A stretch of 64,000 nt of DNA, from NCBI GenBank assembly GCA_963575645.1, contig OY754467.1, forward strand, positions 53,849,108 to 53,913,107, written 5' to 3'. Position 1 is the stretch's first letter, and each line of letters opens with the position of its first letter. The DNA comes from Xanthostigma xanthostigma (taxonomy: Eukaryota > Arthropoda > Insecta > Raphidioptera > Raphidiidae). This document shows positions 1 through 9,274 of this stretch, one piece after another. Below the pieces are notes generated by a model. It worked only from the letters and a program-made list of their open reading frames with translations, did no database searches and was not told the DNA's origin. The position numbers and the translations under genes were made by a program.

Positions 1-136
1 AGGTACATAAATATTGTTCGCGAACCCTCGGAAAACTTTTTTCTGATATGAAGCTCTACTTTTGGGACATTCTGGTTGCAATAGATAATACTATTAAAAA
101 GAAAGAAAAAACTACGTTTCTGTTTATTTTTAACAG

Positions 137-396
137 TCCTTATATTGGAAGCCCGAGGCAGACATGTGAATGCGGAAATCCGCAGCCTGTACCATTACAA
201 TTGACGCCGCAGTCAGCACCACCACAATCAACGTTCGCGCAGGTAACAGCACCGCAAGCTCCACAACAAGAACCTCAATGGTCGCGTACTCCACCACCGT
301 CATCGCAATCACAGCTAGCATGTCAATGTCCGATTTCGCCACAGCAATCTCAGAAATACTGTGACTACAGAATGACAGCTCCTTTTCAAGAAATAG
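137..396 (+). CDS. Unrecognised Pro/Gln-rich protein, internal exon (gene enters from the left edge)
   Basis: I do not recognise the protein. The exon follows a good acceptor (tttttaacag) and ends at ATAG|GTACTT. It enters in phase 2 and leaves in phase 1, and joins the next exon (1415-1628) in frame as Ile-Gly-Asn-Pro. The 86 or so residues are rich in Pro, Gln, Ser and Thr, with Cys pairs near the start (TCECGNPQPV) and the end (ACQCPISPQQSQKYCDY). No catalytic motif or membrane segment is visible, so it looks like a disordered linker. The antisense strand is also open for 127 codons here, but the phase match across three sense exons supports the plus strand. Upstream exons and the start codon are outside the window. 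Confidence 0.6.
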
Positions 397-538
397 GTAC
401 TTATGTTTGACCGCAATAGTTGATGTTTTTTTTAATATAATTTTGTTTTCTCTTATGTCAAGTGCAAGCTTACCGTTCTCTGCTCCACCCACGTGTGTGT
501 GGTCTAGAGTCAATTTGTGGTTTTGTAGTTTTAAAGAA

Positions 539-863
539 TGATATATAAAGCTGAAGAGTTTGTTTGTTTGTTTGGTTGAACGCGCTTATCTCAGGAACTA
601 CTGTTTCGAATTAAATTTTTTTTTTGTTGGAAGGCTATAGGCTATATATAGTATCACGCTACGACTAATAGGAGCGGAGAATCAATGAAAAATGTTGCGA
701 AATGTAACTCAAAATTTGTCCGTCCGATAAAAACTTGTGAACGGTAACTCCGATCATCATGAAATTTGGACACAACATTCATCTCGGTAAACTAAGACGA
801 ATGTGCGTACTCATGTCTCTCTCCCCCCTCCTTCGTTCTTTTGCACCCGGGCGGGACGGCTAG
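539..863 (+). mobile_element. Non-autonomous Helitron (plus orientation)
   Basis: The left end is a decayed form of the lepidopteran Helitron start (ATATATAAAGCTGAAGAG, then a GTTT run). The right end is GGGCGGGACGGCTAG followed by T, the expected CTAG|T border. The same family occurs at 58311-58640 (plus), 22229-22387 (minus fragment) and 29432-30028 (minus). It lies in the intron between the exons ending at 396 and starting at 1415. Confidence 0.75.
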
Positions 864-1011
864 TGAACAATAAGATTGTTTATAACAATTGATCCCGCTA
901 AAACATTTCTACCCTGATATTTTTTTTTTGCTTTTTTAAGCTTTTAAACTTTTACAAAAAATATATGTAATATAACAAAGAAAAAATTGAAAAAAAATGT
1001 AGGTATATACA

Positions 1012-1272
1012 TTCGGCCAGCATGGGGCTTGAACTCAGACCCCGTGACTAAGGCCTAGTTTATATGAGAGGCGTTCAACGCGCGTTGACAGTTTCTATAC
1101 AATTGTATAGGACTGTTTATATGATAACGCGCGTTATCATATAAACAGTTCTATACAATTGTATGGAAACTGTAAACGCGCGTTGGGCCAACGCGCGTTG
1201 AACGCCTCTCATATAAACTAGGCCTAAGAATCTAAACCTCTACCACAGAGCTAAAGCTTGTATGCGTCGCTT
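1012..1272 (-). repeat. tRNA-like relic (minus) split by a palindromic MITE
   Basis: On the minus strand, 1272-1228 carries a D-arm/A-box-like segment (TTAGCTCTGTGGTAGAGG) and 1048-1012 a T-arm/B-box-like segment (TCTGAGTTCAAGCCCCATG). The 173-bp palindrome at 1052-1224 separates them. Removing it brings the halves to tRNA-like spacing. This is a SINE head or tRNA pseudogene rather than a working tRNA. Confidence 0.55.
1052..1224. mobile_element. Palindromic PIF/Harbinger-like MITE
   Basis: A 173-bp near-perfect inverted repeat begins GGCCTAGTTTATATGAGAGG and ends with its complement. Each side is flanked by TAA (1049-1051 and 1225-1227), the 3-bp duplication typical of PIF/Harbinger elements. 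The arms contain GCGCGTT/AACGCGC blocks, GC-rich for this region. It interrupts a tRNA-like sequence. Confidence 0.7.
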
Positions 1273-1414
1273 AACTGTTTATACCAATTAATTACTGAAT
1301 AAACGTGATAATTCTACAGTTATATCAAAATCCGATCAAAATTTTAATTTCGGATCTGATTCCGATATAGGACATCTGTAATATCCTAATAATTATTGCG
1401 GAAAATTTTAACAG

Positions 1415-1628
1415 GGAATCCACTGGAACCAACAATTAGATTTTGTATAGATGCAGACTGTCCTGCGAGGTCATATGACGACGAAAATATACAAATGGTT
1501 AATCGACCAGATAGTAGCCCAAGAACAATTTATGAAATTGAGGATGAGACAACCAAAATTGAATCAGAAGACAATTTAGGACACTCAAATAAACAAAATT
1601 TAGATCCGCCGCCTAGCAAAAAAGCCAA
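1415..1628 (+). CDS. Unrecognised Pro/Gln-rich protein, penultimate coding exon
   Basis: The exon lies between acceptor ttttaacag and a consensus donor CCAA|GTAAGTG. It enters in phase 1 from 137-396 and leaves in phase 2 into 2395-2500. It encodes about 71 residues, beginning GNPLEPTIRFCIDADCPARS, then an acidic stretch (IYEIEDETTKIESED), and ending in a basic PPPSKKAK segment that could be a nuclear localisation signal. A TAA lies directly behind the donor, so an unspliced transcript would stop after KKAK; the consensus donor and a phase-matched downstream exon favour splicing. A 57-nt hairpin and a hAT MITE lie in the following intron. Function unknown. Confidence 0.6.
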
Positions 1629-1674
1629 GTAAGTGTCCCAAAATGTAGAATACAGACATATATATATAAAGATC

Positions 1675-1731
1675 AGGTAAACATTGATTTAGAAAAGCCT
1701 CCATCATGCTTTTCTAAGTCAATGTTTACCT
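1675..1731. repeat. 57-nt hairpin with 24-bp near-perfect stem
   Basis: Arms starting AGGTAAACATTGA and ending TCAATGTTTACCT pair over 24 bp with one mismatch (G-U in one RNA sense), around a 9-nt loop. It sits 47 bp inside the intron after the exon ending at 1628. It could be a tiny MITE or a transcribed hairpin; nothing here proves either. Confidence 0.6.
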
Positions 1732-1827
1732 ATTAAAAACCCCCCTTAGGACAGTTCGGCGCATTTCTCACCAGATGTCTCACCATTCCTTTGGGTTCCG
1801 AATTACACACATTTATTACAAAACGAC

Positions 1828-2352
1828 TAGTGATGTGCCGGATCGTTAAAAATGTATATCCGCGGATACGGATCTGAATACGGATATTTGGTTTCAAGTT
1901 CCGCGAATACGGATACGGATCTTAACTTTCTTAGACTACGCGGCGGTAAATATTGGACATCGACCTTTGGAAAGAGACTATCTGTTATGGGAAAAAGTTA
2001 TTGACCTCTAAAAGAGTTAACTCTCATAACAGATTGTCTCTTTCCAAAGATCGATGTGCAATATCTCATTATAAAGATAGTTGATTTAGTACCTTTGAGT
2101 TATGTACTATTGGTATGGTACTCACTACGATAAATGTTTGCAATATAAAGGTGCCAAATACGATTTTAAAAAATAAAAAATAATCTGAATGAAATTTAAC
2201 ACGTTTTCATTATTACCTAATCACCTATATATATATAAAATTTCATCTATGAATTGAAAATTAATAAGGTAAAAGATCCGCCAAAAACTAACGGATACGG
2301 ATCTTTCTTCTCCCTCGGATATCCGCGGATACGGATATCCGGCACATCACTA
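1828..2352. mobile_element. hAT-type MITE with perfect 8-bp target duplication
   Basis: The terminal inverted repeat is TAGTGATGTGCCGGAT / ATCCGGCACATCACTA. The flanking 8-mer AAAACGAC is duplicated exactly at 1820-1827 and 2353-2360, as expected for hAT. The inside is built from repeats of a CGGATACGGATAT-like motif. A smaller inverted repeat at about 1950-2075 may be a second element nested inside it. Confidence 0.85.
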
Positions 2353-2394
2353 AAAACGACAGTTGACTGTATGCTAAGATTTCGTCTTTTTCAG

Positions 2395-2500
2395 AACAAC
2401 AACAGAAACAAAAAGGCACATAGTGCGTACCCGGACAATTTCACGGAGTCTTAACCAAGCCGATACGGTATTACCTGGAACTGCTACCTATGATCGTTAA
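2395..2500 (+). CDS. Unrecognised Pro/Gln-rich protein, last coding exon with stop
   Basis: After acceptor gtctttttcag the exon completes the Lys codon left open at 1628 and reads 35 codons to TAA at 2498-2500. The tail is basic and Ser/Thr-rich (TTTETKRHIVRTRTISRS, then ending GTATYDR). The acceptor sits only about 35 bp beyond the right target duplication of a hAT MITE. Possible ATTAAA poly(A) signals follow from about 2539. The exon is short, so support comes mainly from the acceptor and the phase match. Confidence 0.5.
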
Positions 2501-3044
2501 CAACTTGTAACTAAATCTGATCGTTCGATATATTAGTTATTAAAAACAGTTATGATAAATAGTGTTCAATTGTGCTTGAAAAGGCCATTGTGAATTTTTT
2601 TTTAATTTCGGTATATAAGCTACATTTAACTCAAAGTGTTTCGAGTGACCTAAGTTATCAAATCACTATGAGATAAATGTAGTCCTATATCAACCATATT
2701 TATAATAATGATAGATTAAGACCAACATTATAAAAACTATGTTTTATTATTGTAATATATCCACAACAATTGTATTTCTTGAATATATTTTAATATATAG
2801 AATGTTATTATAAATCTAAATATTAAAAAAACATCCTTTTTATTGAAAATATTACTTGCTGAAACTAAAATACCCAACATTAAATTTATACCAAAGAGCA
2901 CATCGGTTTGATATTTTAATAAATCGCAATACTCTGAGTTTTCACACCGTTTTCACAACCGTCTTGACAAAAAAAAAGTCTAAAAAATTTAATAATTTGA
3001 AATATGTATCGTTCACATTAAACATCACAGTTATATTTTTAACA
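2501..3044. other. AT-rich 3' flank, nothing recognisable
   Basis: This is the stretch after the stop codon of the first gene. It holds possible poly(A) signals (ATTAAA near 2539, AATAAA near 2916) and no coding or repeat structure I can name. Confidence 0.5.
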
Positions 3045-3545
3045 GACTTCAAAAAAGGAGGAGGTTCTATGTTCGACTGTATATTTTTTTTTTTGTTTCT
3101 TTTTTATGTATGTTCACCGATTTCTCCGTCAATTATGGACCGATTTTCAAATTATTTTTTTTTATTCGAAAGAGTGCACTTCCGAGGTGGTCCCATCGGA
3201 ACCAAGTCAGGATCTGATGGTAGAATCCGGAGAAATCGAGGGAAACTCTCAAATTTCAAAGAAACGCATACTTGGCCTACCCATTGCAATACTTTATCTA
3301 ACACTAAAAAGAGAAAAATAAAATATTTTTAACAAAAAAATTGAACCGACTTCAAAATATGCACTAAAAAGTGAAAAATAATAATTATTGTTATTTTTGG
3401 AGTCGGTGTCAGCCAAAATGAAATCTATTCCGAGACATGTTAGATTTAAATTGCTACTTTCGAATTCCGATGTGACACCGACTCCAAAAATAACAATAAT
3501 TATTATTTTTTACTTTTTAGTGCATATTTTGAAGTCGGTTCAATT
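3045..3545. repeat. Interspersed repeat ending in a fold-back MITE
   Basis: The unit starts near GACTTCAAAAAAGGAGGAGG, runs through ATGTATGTTCACCGATTTCT, and recurs at 41325-41745. Both copies end with a fold-back whose arms are TTGAACCGACTTCA (3340-3545 here). Both carry similar short open frames, so those frames belong to the repeat and not to a gene. Confidence 0.7.
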
Positions 3546-3823
3546 ATATCACTAAACTTTTTTCAAGTTCTGTAAATTAAACAATTTTTGAAATGCTAAA
3601 CTCAGATAATCAAGTTATCATTTTCAATAAATTAAGATAATTATTCATATTATATTTGAAATACATATTATAAGAAACAATTTACTGAGAAAACATTTTA
3701 TAGGTACCTATTAAGTTTATTGGACATTCTGTTACGAAAGAACTAATATATTTTATTATATTTAGATAGAAAACCATAAATGAACAAAACTGTTACTGGT
3801 ACGATTTTCAGTTTTAAATCGAT

Positions 3824-4633
3824 TTAAGGTTATACGCTCAGGACCGTATTAGTAAAAACTGCGTCCGTATTTTGTTGTAACAAAAAAATGTTATATGACT
3901 TGGTAAATTTATTATTTCTTATGGAAATATTATATCCTGTTGACCATAGCTTTATTTTTTAATATTTAAGAAATAATATTTAAACATTTGACATAATATC
4001 ATAAAGTTGTGACTTAAGCAGTATATTTAATTAAGTCCAGTGTACACGAATGATTTTATCTTACGTTTTGATTTTAAAAACCTTTGAACCGTTAGACATA
4101 TAGTTTTTGAGTTATTGGATACTAAATGCAGTTTTTAATACACGGTAAATGAGATAATATCCAATTTTCAAGTTTTAGTTATTAGCTACGTCAAAAAAAT
4201 TATTTAATAAAAACAAAATTTATGAAAAACTTTTCGTGTAATCTGGTTTTCATGGTGATATAATTCAAATCTAGAAAATAGAGATTTTGAGAGTTGTTTC
4301 GAAAATTGTTAATTAATATTTCTCCAAAACTGCACGGGAAAGTATAGTTTTTTTAATTTTTACGTTATCTAAATGAGTCAAACTTTCAAATAATCAGTTT
4401 TTTAAAAATTTGTCTATAGCCAATTTGGTTTAATCTTATTTTTATATACACTTCCGGTCAGTCTTCTCATATATCATTGTGTTAAAAATCGCATTTTTAA
4501 TAATTAATAACTTGGAAACTAGACGGTCAATGTTTTTAAAAAAATGCATTTGAATGTATGAGATATCCATAATTAACATATTAAAATTTCAGCGTATTAT
4601 CTATACATTGCTCTATCGGGCGTATAACCTTAA
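3824..4633. mobile_element. 810-bp element with 14-bp terminal inverted repeats
   Basis: TTAAGGTTATACGC at 3824 is matched by GCGTATAACCTTAA ending at 4633. The interior is AT-rich and non-coding. The class is unknown; no target duplication beyond the terminal TTAA could be read. Confidence 0.5.
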
Positions 4634-6808
4634 GAATCTCAGTGGTTATTCAACTAAATGAAGATCCTTCAATTAGTAGATAAGTATAATAAATGATATT
4701 CATAAATCTCGATTTAAAGCTGAAAGTCATACTATCATGAGCGGAGCGTTGATATATTCTATTTCCATTCGCACAGAAATGCATAGTGCGCATGCCCTAG
4801 TAATGACACCGCAGATAGAAATAGAATATATATCTGTCTCAAATTATTATTGCTTACTCTGTACTCAAATGGGGGAAGAAGCCACAAATAAACGCACAGA
4901 GGAAAAGAAATTTTTCAAATTCTTTGACAACAAATAACAATAATAAAAGTGATAAGATAACAAACCGTAGAACTAATAGTCCTTTACTCAAACATGCAGT
5001 TATTTACTGTAATAAATTTTAACTACCATAACTGATAGCATTTAGAACCAAACAATTGAAAATAGGAAAAATAACTACGTCACAAGTAACTTTATAGAGG
5101 GAAAAATATTTTAGAAATTCCTTGGAAAGAAATCACAATAAGAAAAATAACACCGTAAAATTAATAATCCTTTACTCAAACATGCACTTATCTTTAGTAA
5201 CAAATTTTAACTGCCTTACCATTTAGAACCATACAATTAAAAATAGAAAAGAGAACTGTTAGAATAGATTTAAAAAACTACCTATAAAACATAAACTAGA
5301 GGAGCATCGAGGCGGTATTTGCCCCCAAACTTGGCCTACTTGATTTAGTGAAATAGGTAATTACAAAATTCAAAGTTTTAAAAATTTTACTTCCGACAAT
5401 GTACAACAGAAGTACCTACCATGTGAAAGTTTAAAGGCATTTTTTAACAATTTAGGAATCAGAACCCCGTGACAAACAGACGGACATCTGAAATTATGGA
5501 GCAATAAAAACAGAGAATTTCAAAGAATAAAAGGGTACTCTTTGCCTGCAAGAGTTATGCAGTGCCATCTATCTACGCAGTATCAAATTATTCGGCCGGG
5601 TACGAATCCTCGGTGCACCTCTAACAAAAATTATCTAAAAGTAACATGTACTTATTATCTACGAACTTGTCTAAAATTACTCTACAAATACTCAAAGAAT
5701 CTCCATATAACCATGAAAAAAAAACAGCTATTTTTAACCTATTTCAAATTAAAATATTTTGTAAATTTCCGCTTTCACAAAATATACTAAATTCTACTAC
5801 TAATAATTTTTCATGTTTATACGAATTTTACACAAAGGACATTACCAAAAAGTACCATTAACTATAAAAAATGTTAACTACTGAAGTACAACAATAAAAT
5901 ATATAAATAAATAAATAATAAAAATAAATAAAAACATGCACAAACATATAAACGAACAAAATACATCAAAGATGCTTCGATGTATAACAAAATATATTCA
6001 TGCACAAGGGAAAACATCGTGCAAGTTTCAAATAGTCATTTTCAATACAGGTTTGGGAGGAGTGGTAGGATCATTGGAGCCTTCGAGCCACATGCGGAGC
6101 CCATGTTGTTGATCCCAAACACCCACATCGCACATCTAAACAAACAAGTGTTAGGTTTACAAATTCTAAGTTGTTGAACTTTCACAATTTACAATCATTA
6201 TTCACTCATTCACACAATTTTTATATCTTATATTAAATCTACTCCATCTACATTCAAACATACAATTCACTTGTTTAGCAATATCGGGCAAGCACGGATA
6301 TCGAAACGATCGATAACCGAACAAATGTACAGTTCATCAATGACTTCTGAGACCACAAAAATTAATGAAATGTAAATATAAAAATTATGTATATTTTGTA
6401 CTCATTATCGTTCTTTTTAATATTCCGTACTTCATACCAGAGAACAGTTATCAAATCAACTCAGTGTCCGTCTGTAATCGCCTTTTTTCTCAGAGACCGT
6501 TTGGCATAGAAAGTTTAAACTTATTCCTACTTAAAATAAGTCATGATCAAAATATGTCGATAAAACAGTTTTCTATATCAAAAAAGAATGCTCGTCTATT
6601 AAGCGTTGTTTAGCTGATCATATATCTGGCCAATTATTCTTTTTTATTAATAAAACGAAGTGAAAAGAGTTAGTCCGGACCTATGACTGTACCTACTCGT
6701 ATAGGTTTAAAATTTTGCTTCCTGCTCCAATCATGACAGAAATAAAGACAGATTTGACGATTTTTGTATTACCAATAAGTAATGGTACATTATCCAGAAA
6801 ACATATAT
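4634..6808. other. AT-rich stretch with small repeats, no gene seen
   Basis: It contains a short inverted repeat at 4751-4834 (ATATATTCTATTTC arms), a direct duplication of roughly 190 bp at 4925-5250 (shared block CCTTTACTCAAACATGCA), tRNA-like debris near 5530-5620, and a slightly GC-richer patch at 6040-6180 that I could not assign. Adenylosuccinate lyase exons might be expected here on the minus strand, but none was recognised. Confidence 0.5.
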
Positions 6809-7392
6809 TTTTTGACGTGATAACGTCTTATAAATTGATGAATCACCAATCTTATAAATTGATGAAACACCGGCTGCATGCACGAAAAAGTGTAACGTTC
6901 CTAACGTTCCGCCTGACCCTGTGCGTGCTTTTCTCGAAAACGGCCCTAACGATTTGGATGAAATTTACTGAAAAGGGATTTTGGGGGGCAAAAAATCGTT
7001 TTAGCTAGGTCTCATCTCTCGAAAAAATCGTTTTCTTACAAATTTTATCATTATAAAAATCAATTTTTTGACGTATGAAAATACTTAAATATTGTAAGTA
7101 GGTTTTGGAATTTTATATTATAAACAGTGAAACAATTGTTTTATAAATATTATGACAGCTAATCTTTGAGACTTAAAATAAATACGGAAGAATATATTAT
7201 TTATTATTTATTAAGAAATATTATATGGTGAGTAATTTAAATAAATAAAATTAACCTAAATTTGAAGCGAAAGATGCAATATCATAGATTCGAACTATTA
7301 TAATTATTATATGTAGAATTTAGGTTATGTATTACGGAATACGTTATCACGTAAAACTATCGTCCGTAAACCGACTTTACAGACAACCAATT
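6809..7392. mobile_element. A/T-run-targeting non-autonomous element, copy 1
   Basis: One end is TTTGACGTGATAACGTCTTA and the other is TTTACAGACAACCAATTTT. The subterminal motif ACGTGATAACGT occurs in inverted orientation at both ends. Further copies are at 32115-32370, 33281-33935, 36715-37300 and 38101-38675. The short open frames inside are conserved only because the repeat is. Confidence 0.75.
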
Positions 7393-8503
7393 TTTTTTTT
7401 AATTGAAACTTTTTGTCCAAAGATACCTATGTAATCACTATTTTTCATTTATAAGTTATAACTATTGTTTATCTATATCTATATACTAATTATATATAGA
7501 GAATGCGAATTTTGTGAGTTTGAGTGCATGTGGAGTGTAAACATTGCACTTATTTGAAAAATTCTTTCCCCACTATTTAGAATAAACCTTCAGGATGGAC
7601 ACAGACTACATATTATCGCATTAAAATAAAATCGCTTTTTGTAGAAACCAATTTTGCATTGTAAATCGATAACGGAGGTAATGTACAAATTCTAGCGAAG
7701 CCAGACCAAGCCACTCGTATTATTATAAAGAAAAAATCTGAAAACTCCTTCTTAACATGGATCAGGTTTCATCGGAACCGCTCGAACAAGTTTAAAGCGA
7801 GCATCGGAATAATCATGTATGAATCGTATTTCATTTAACTAAATTAACGATGAAGCTAAAAGCAAGCAATATTAAAAATATTCAATCAGAATTGTTTTAT
7901 TATGAGGATATAAGCAATTGAGATTATTTCGTTTATATTTTTCCTCACTTCGTCAAATTTATTTCGATAGGGTTGATCCAGTAGCTAGTTCAATATTAAG
8001 ACATGATGAAATTTTATTTGTGACTTTGTATATGATTTTTAAATGCTTTAGAATTAGAGTGCAGAAGCAACAAGACTTCCATAAGAGTTAGGTATTACCC
8101 ACTATTGTTTTCAATAATAATTGTTATCAATTTTTATAGTACTTAGAAACCACAATTTTTATGGGTAATATTTGCATATGGTTCACGTATACTCCCAAAA
8201 ATATTTTAACGATAACTCTCGTTTCTATTAAATTTAAACAGCTTTTCAATTTTCTAAATAAACACGATAACCTAAAAAATGTAAGAAGTCTATTTTTAAT
8301 AAGCTTATTTAGCGCGAATAGACCCTGAAATTTATTTACAATATAATTAACCTCAATGTTGTATTATTTATAACAGAAGACAATCAAACCGAAAATTTCG
8401 TCTTTTGTTCCAAAACATTTAAAATTAATTTCAGTGCATAAGTACATTTTAATTGGAATTAAAACGATATTATTTTCATAAAAATAAAAACTTCAGGACA
8501 TAC
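7393..8503. other. AT-rich stretch left of the adenylosuccinate lyase exon
   Basis: This would be intron 1 of adenylosuccinate lyase. I see no coding frame, tRNA or recognisable transposon end in it. Confidence 0.45.
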
Positions 8504-8668
8504 CATTTCGGCCTTTGCCAGCATAATCCATAATTTTCTCCATGTGGAAAATTTCTTCTGGTCGGAGAAAATATATTGCATTTCTTTTGACGCATATCTG
8601 CTACTCAACACAGACCGGTATTTGCAAAATTCGCTTTCGTAATTAACATTTTCGGTCTCGGTTGCCAT
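8504..8668 (-). CDS. AdSL: Adenylosuccinate lyase, first coding exon
   Basis: Adenylosuccinate lyase acts twice in purine synthesis: it releases fumarate from SAICAR and from adenylosuccinate. The ATG at 8668-8666 opens 55 codons, ending at the donor ATG|GTATGT in phase 0. The protein opens [20 protein letters not shown] and continues with [20 protein letters not shown], then [15 protein letters not shown]. This matches the conserved N-terminus of animal adenylosuccinate lyases: the S-P/S-L-S-x-R-Y-A-S-x-E-M stretch, then F-S-D-x-x-K-F-x-T-W-R-x-L-W. About 425 residues should follow at lower coordinates, but none were recognised down to base 1. Either intron 1 is longer than 8.5 kb or this is an isolated fragment. 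Confidence 0.85.
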
Positions 8669-9165
8669 TTTTTAGTTTTTGAAATACACTTCAAAGAAAT
8701 AGTTCACGAAAAATTTCACTACCGTTTCGAAAAACCAACTATGAGGGCTAGAATTATTTAAAATAGTACTAACACTATCGATACACGTGTTTTCACTCTT
8801 TTAGTAATCAGCTGATACTGACACTAAAATCAACTTCAGAGGATACCAAGTAGATTACATAAGCGATAATAATACCACGTGTTTTGTGAAAAATATCTCG
8901 TTGAATGTCCTGCGTTACGTCAGCCGACAAATTCGCTTATGGAACAGAGAGATGGATTATGGAAGCAGTGAAGCACTATATTATTATCTCTGTCAAAGAA
9001 CATGATATCTCTGACATGATCTCTGTTAGCACCACAAAACACACACAATTTGTTTTGTGGTTAGCACCAGAGATAAGGGTTTAGCACCTAAGTTTACGAA
9101 CTAAAAGTAAAATATGCTCACGCGCAGGCGCAGCGGAAGGCCTGTGGTGTGTGTTGAGAGCTTAC
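8669..9165. other. Upstream of adenylosuccinate lyase, with a small fold-back at 8981-9080
   Basis: The fold-back has TTATCTCTG...CAGAGATAA arms and an inner CACAAAAC...GTTTTGTG stem. The presumed promoter and 5' leader of adenylosuccinate lyase lie here; no firm core promoter element could be called. Confidence 0.45.
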
Positions 9166-9274
9166 CACACGTGAAGATTTCGTATGGTGAATTCACCATA
9201 GGGAATTTTCTCAAGATTTGTGGGATATCTGATACTAGAGCTATACATTCTTCTTTAACCATAATGTGCTTTCG
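9166..9274 (-). CDS. Candidate downstream exon of the RRM gene
   Basis: On the minus strand, acceptor ctagtctagctag opens a 36-codon frame that ends at ACGTGTG|GTAAGC. It reads RKHIMVKEECIALVSDIPQI, then LRKFPMVNSPYEIFTCG. It enters in phase 0, which matches the phase left at 13284, and it is GC-richer than its surroundings. Against it: the polypyrimidine tract is weak, the preceding intron would be 4 kb, I found no following exon, and no RRM3 or dsRBD signature is clear. It may be coincidence or belong to another transcript. Confidence 0.3.

Noticed and set aside
130..513. 127-codon minus-strand frame opposite the first exon
   Set aside because: The plus strand has phase-matched splice sites across three exons. 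The antisense frame is a by-product of the GC-richer coding sequence.
3106..3332. Short frames at 3106-3332 and 41332-41556 with similar sequences
   Set aside because: Both fall in the same interspersed repeat and are truncated; there is no gene context.
5980..6177. 65-codon plus-strand frame with slightly raised GC
   Set aside because: It is not recognisable, has no splice sites and no homologous pattern to adenylosuccinate lyase on either strand.
6715..7008. Frames repeated at 6715, 36662 and 38478 with near-identical peptides
   Set aside because: They recur only because they lie in copies of the same non-autonomous transposon; no transposase motifs are present.
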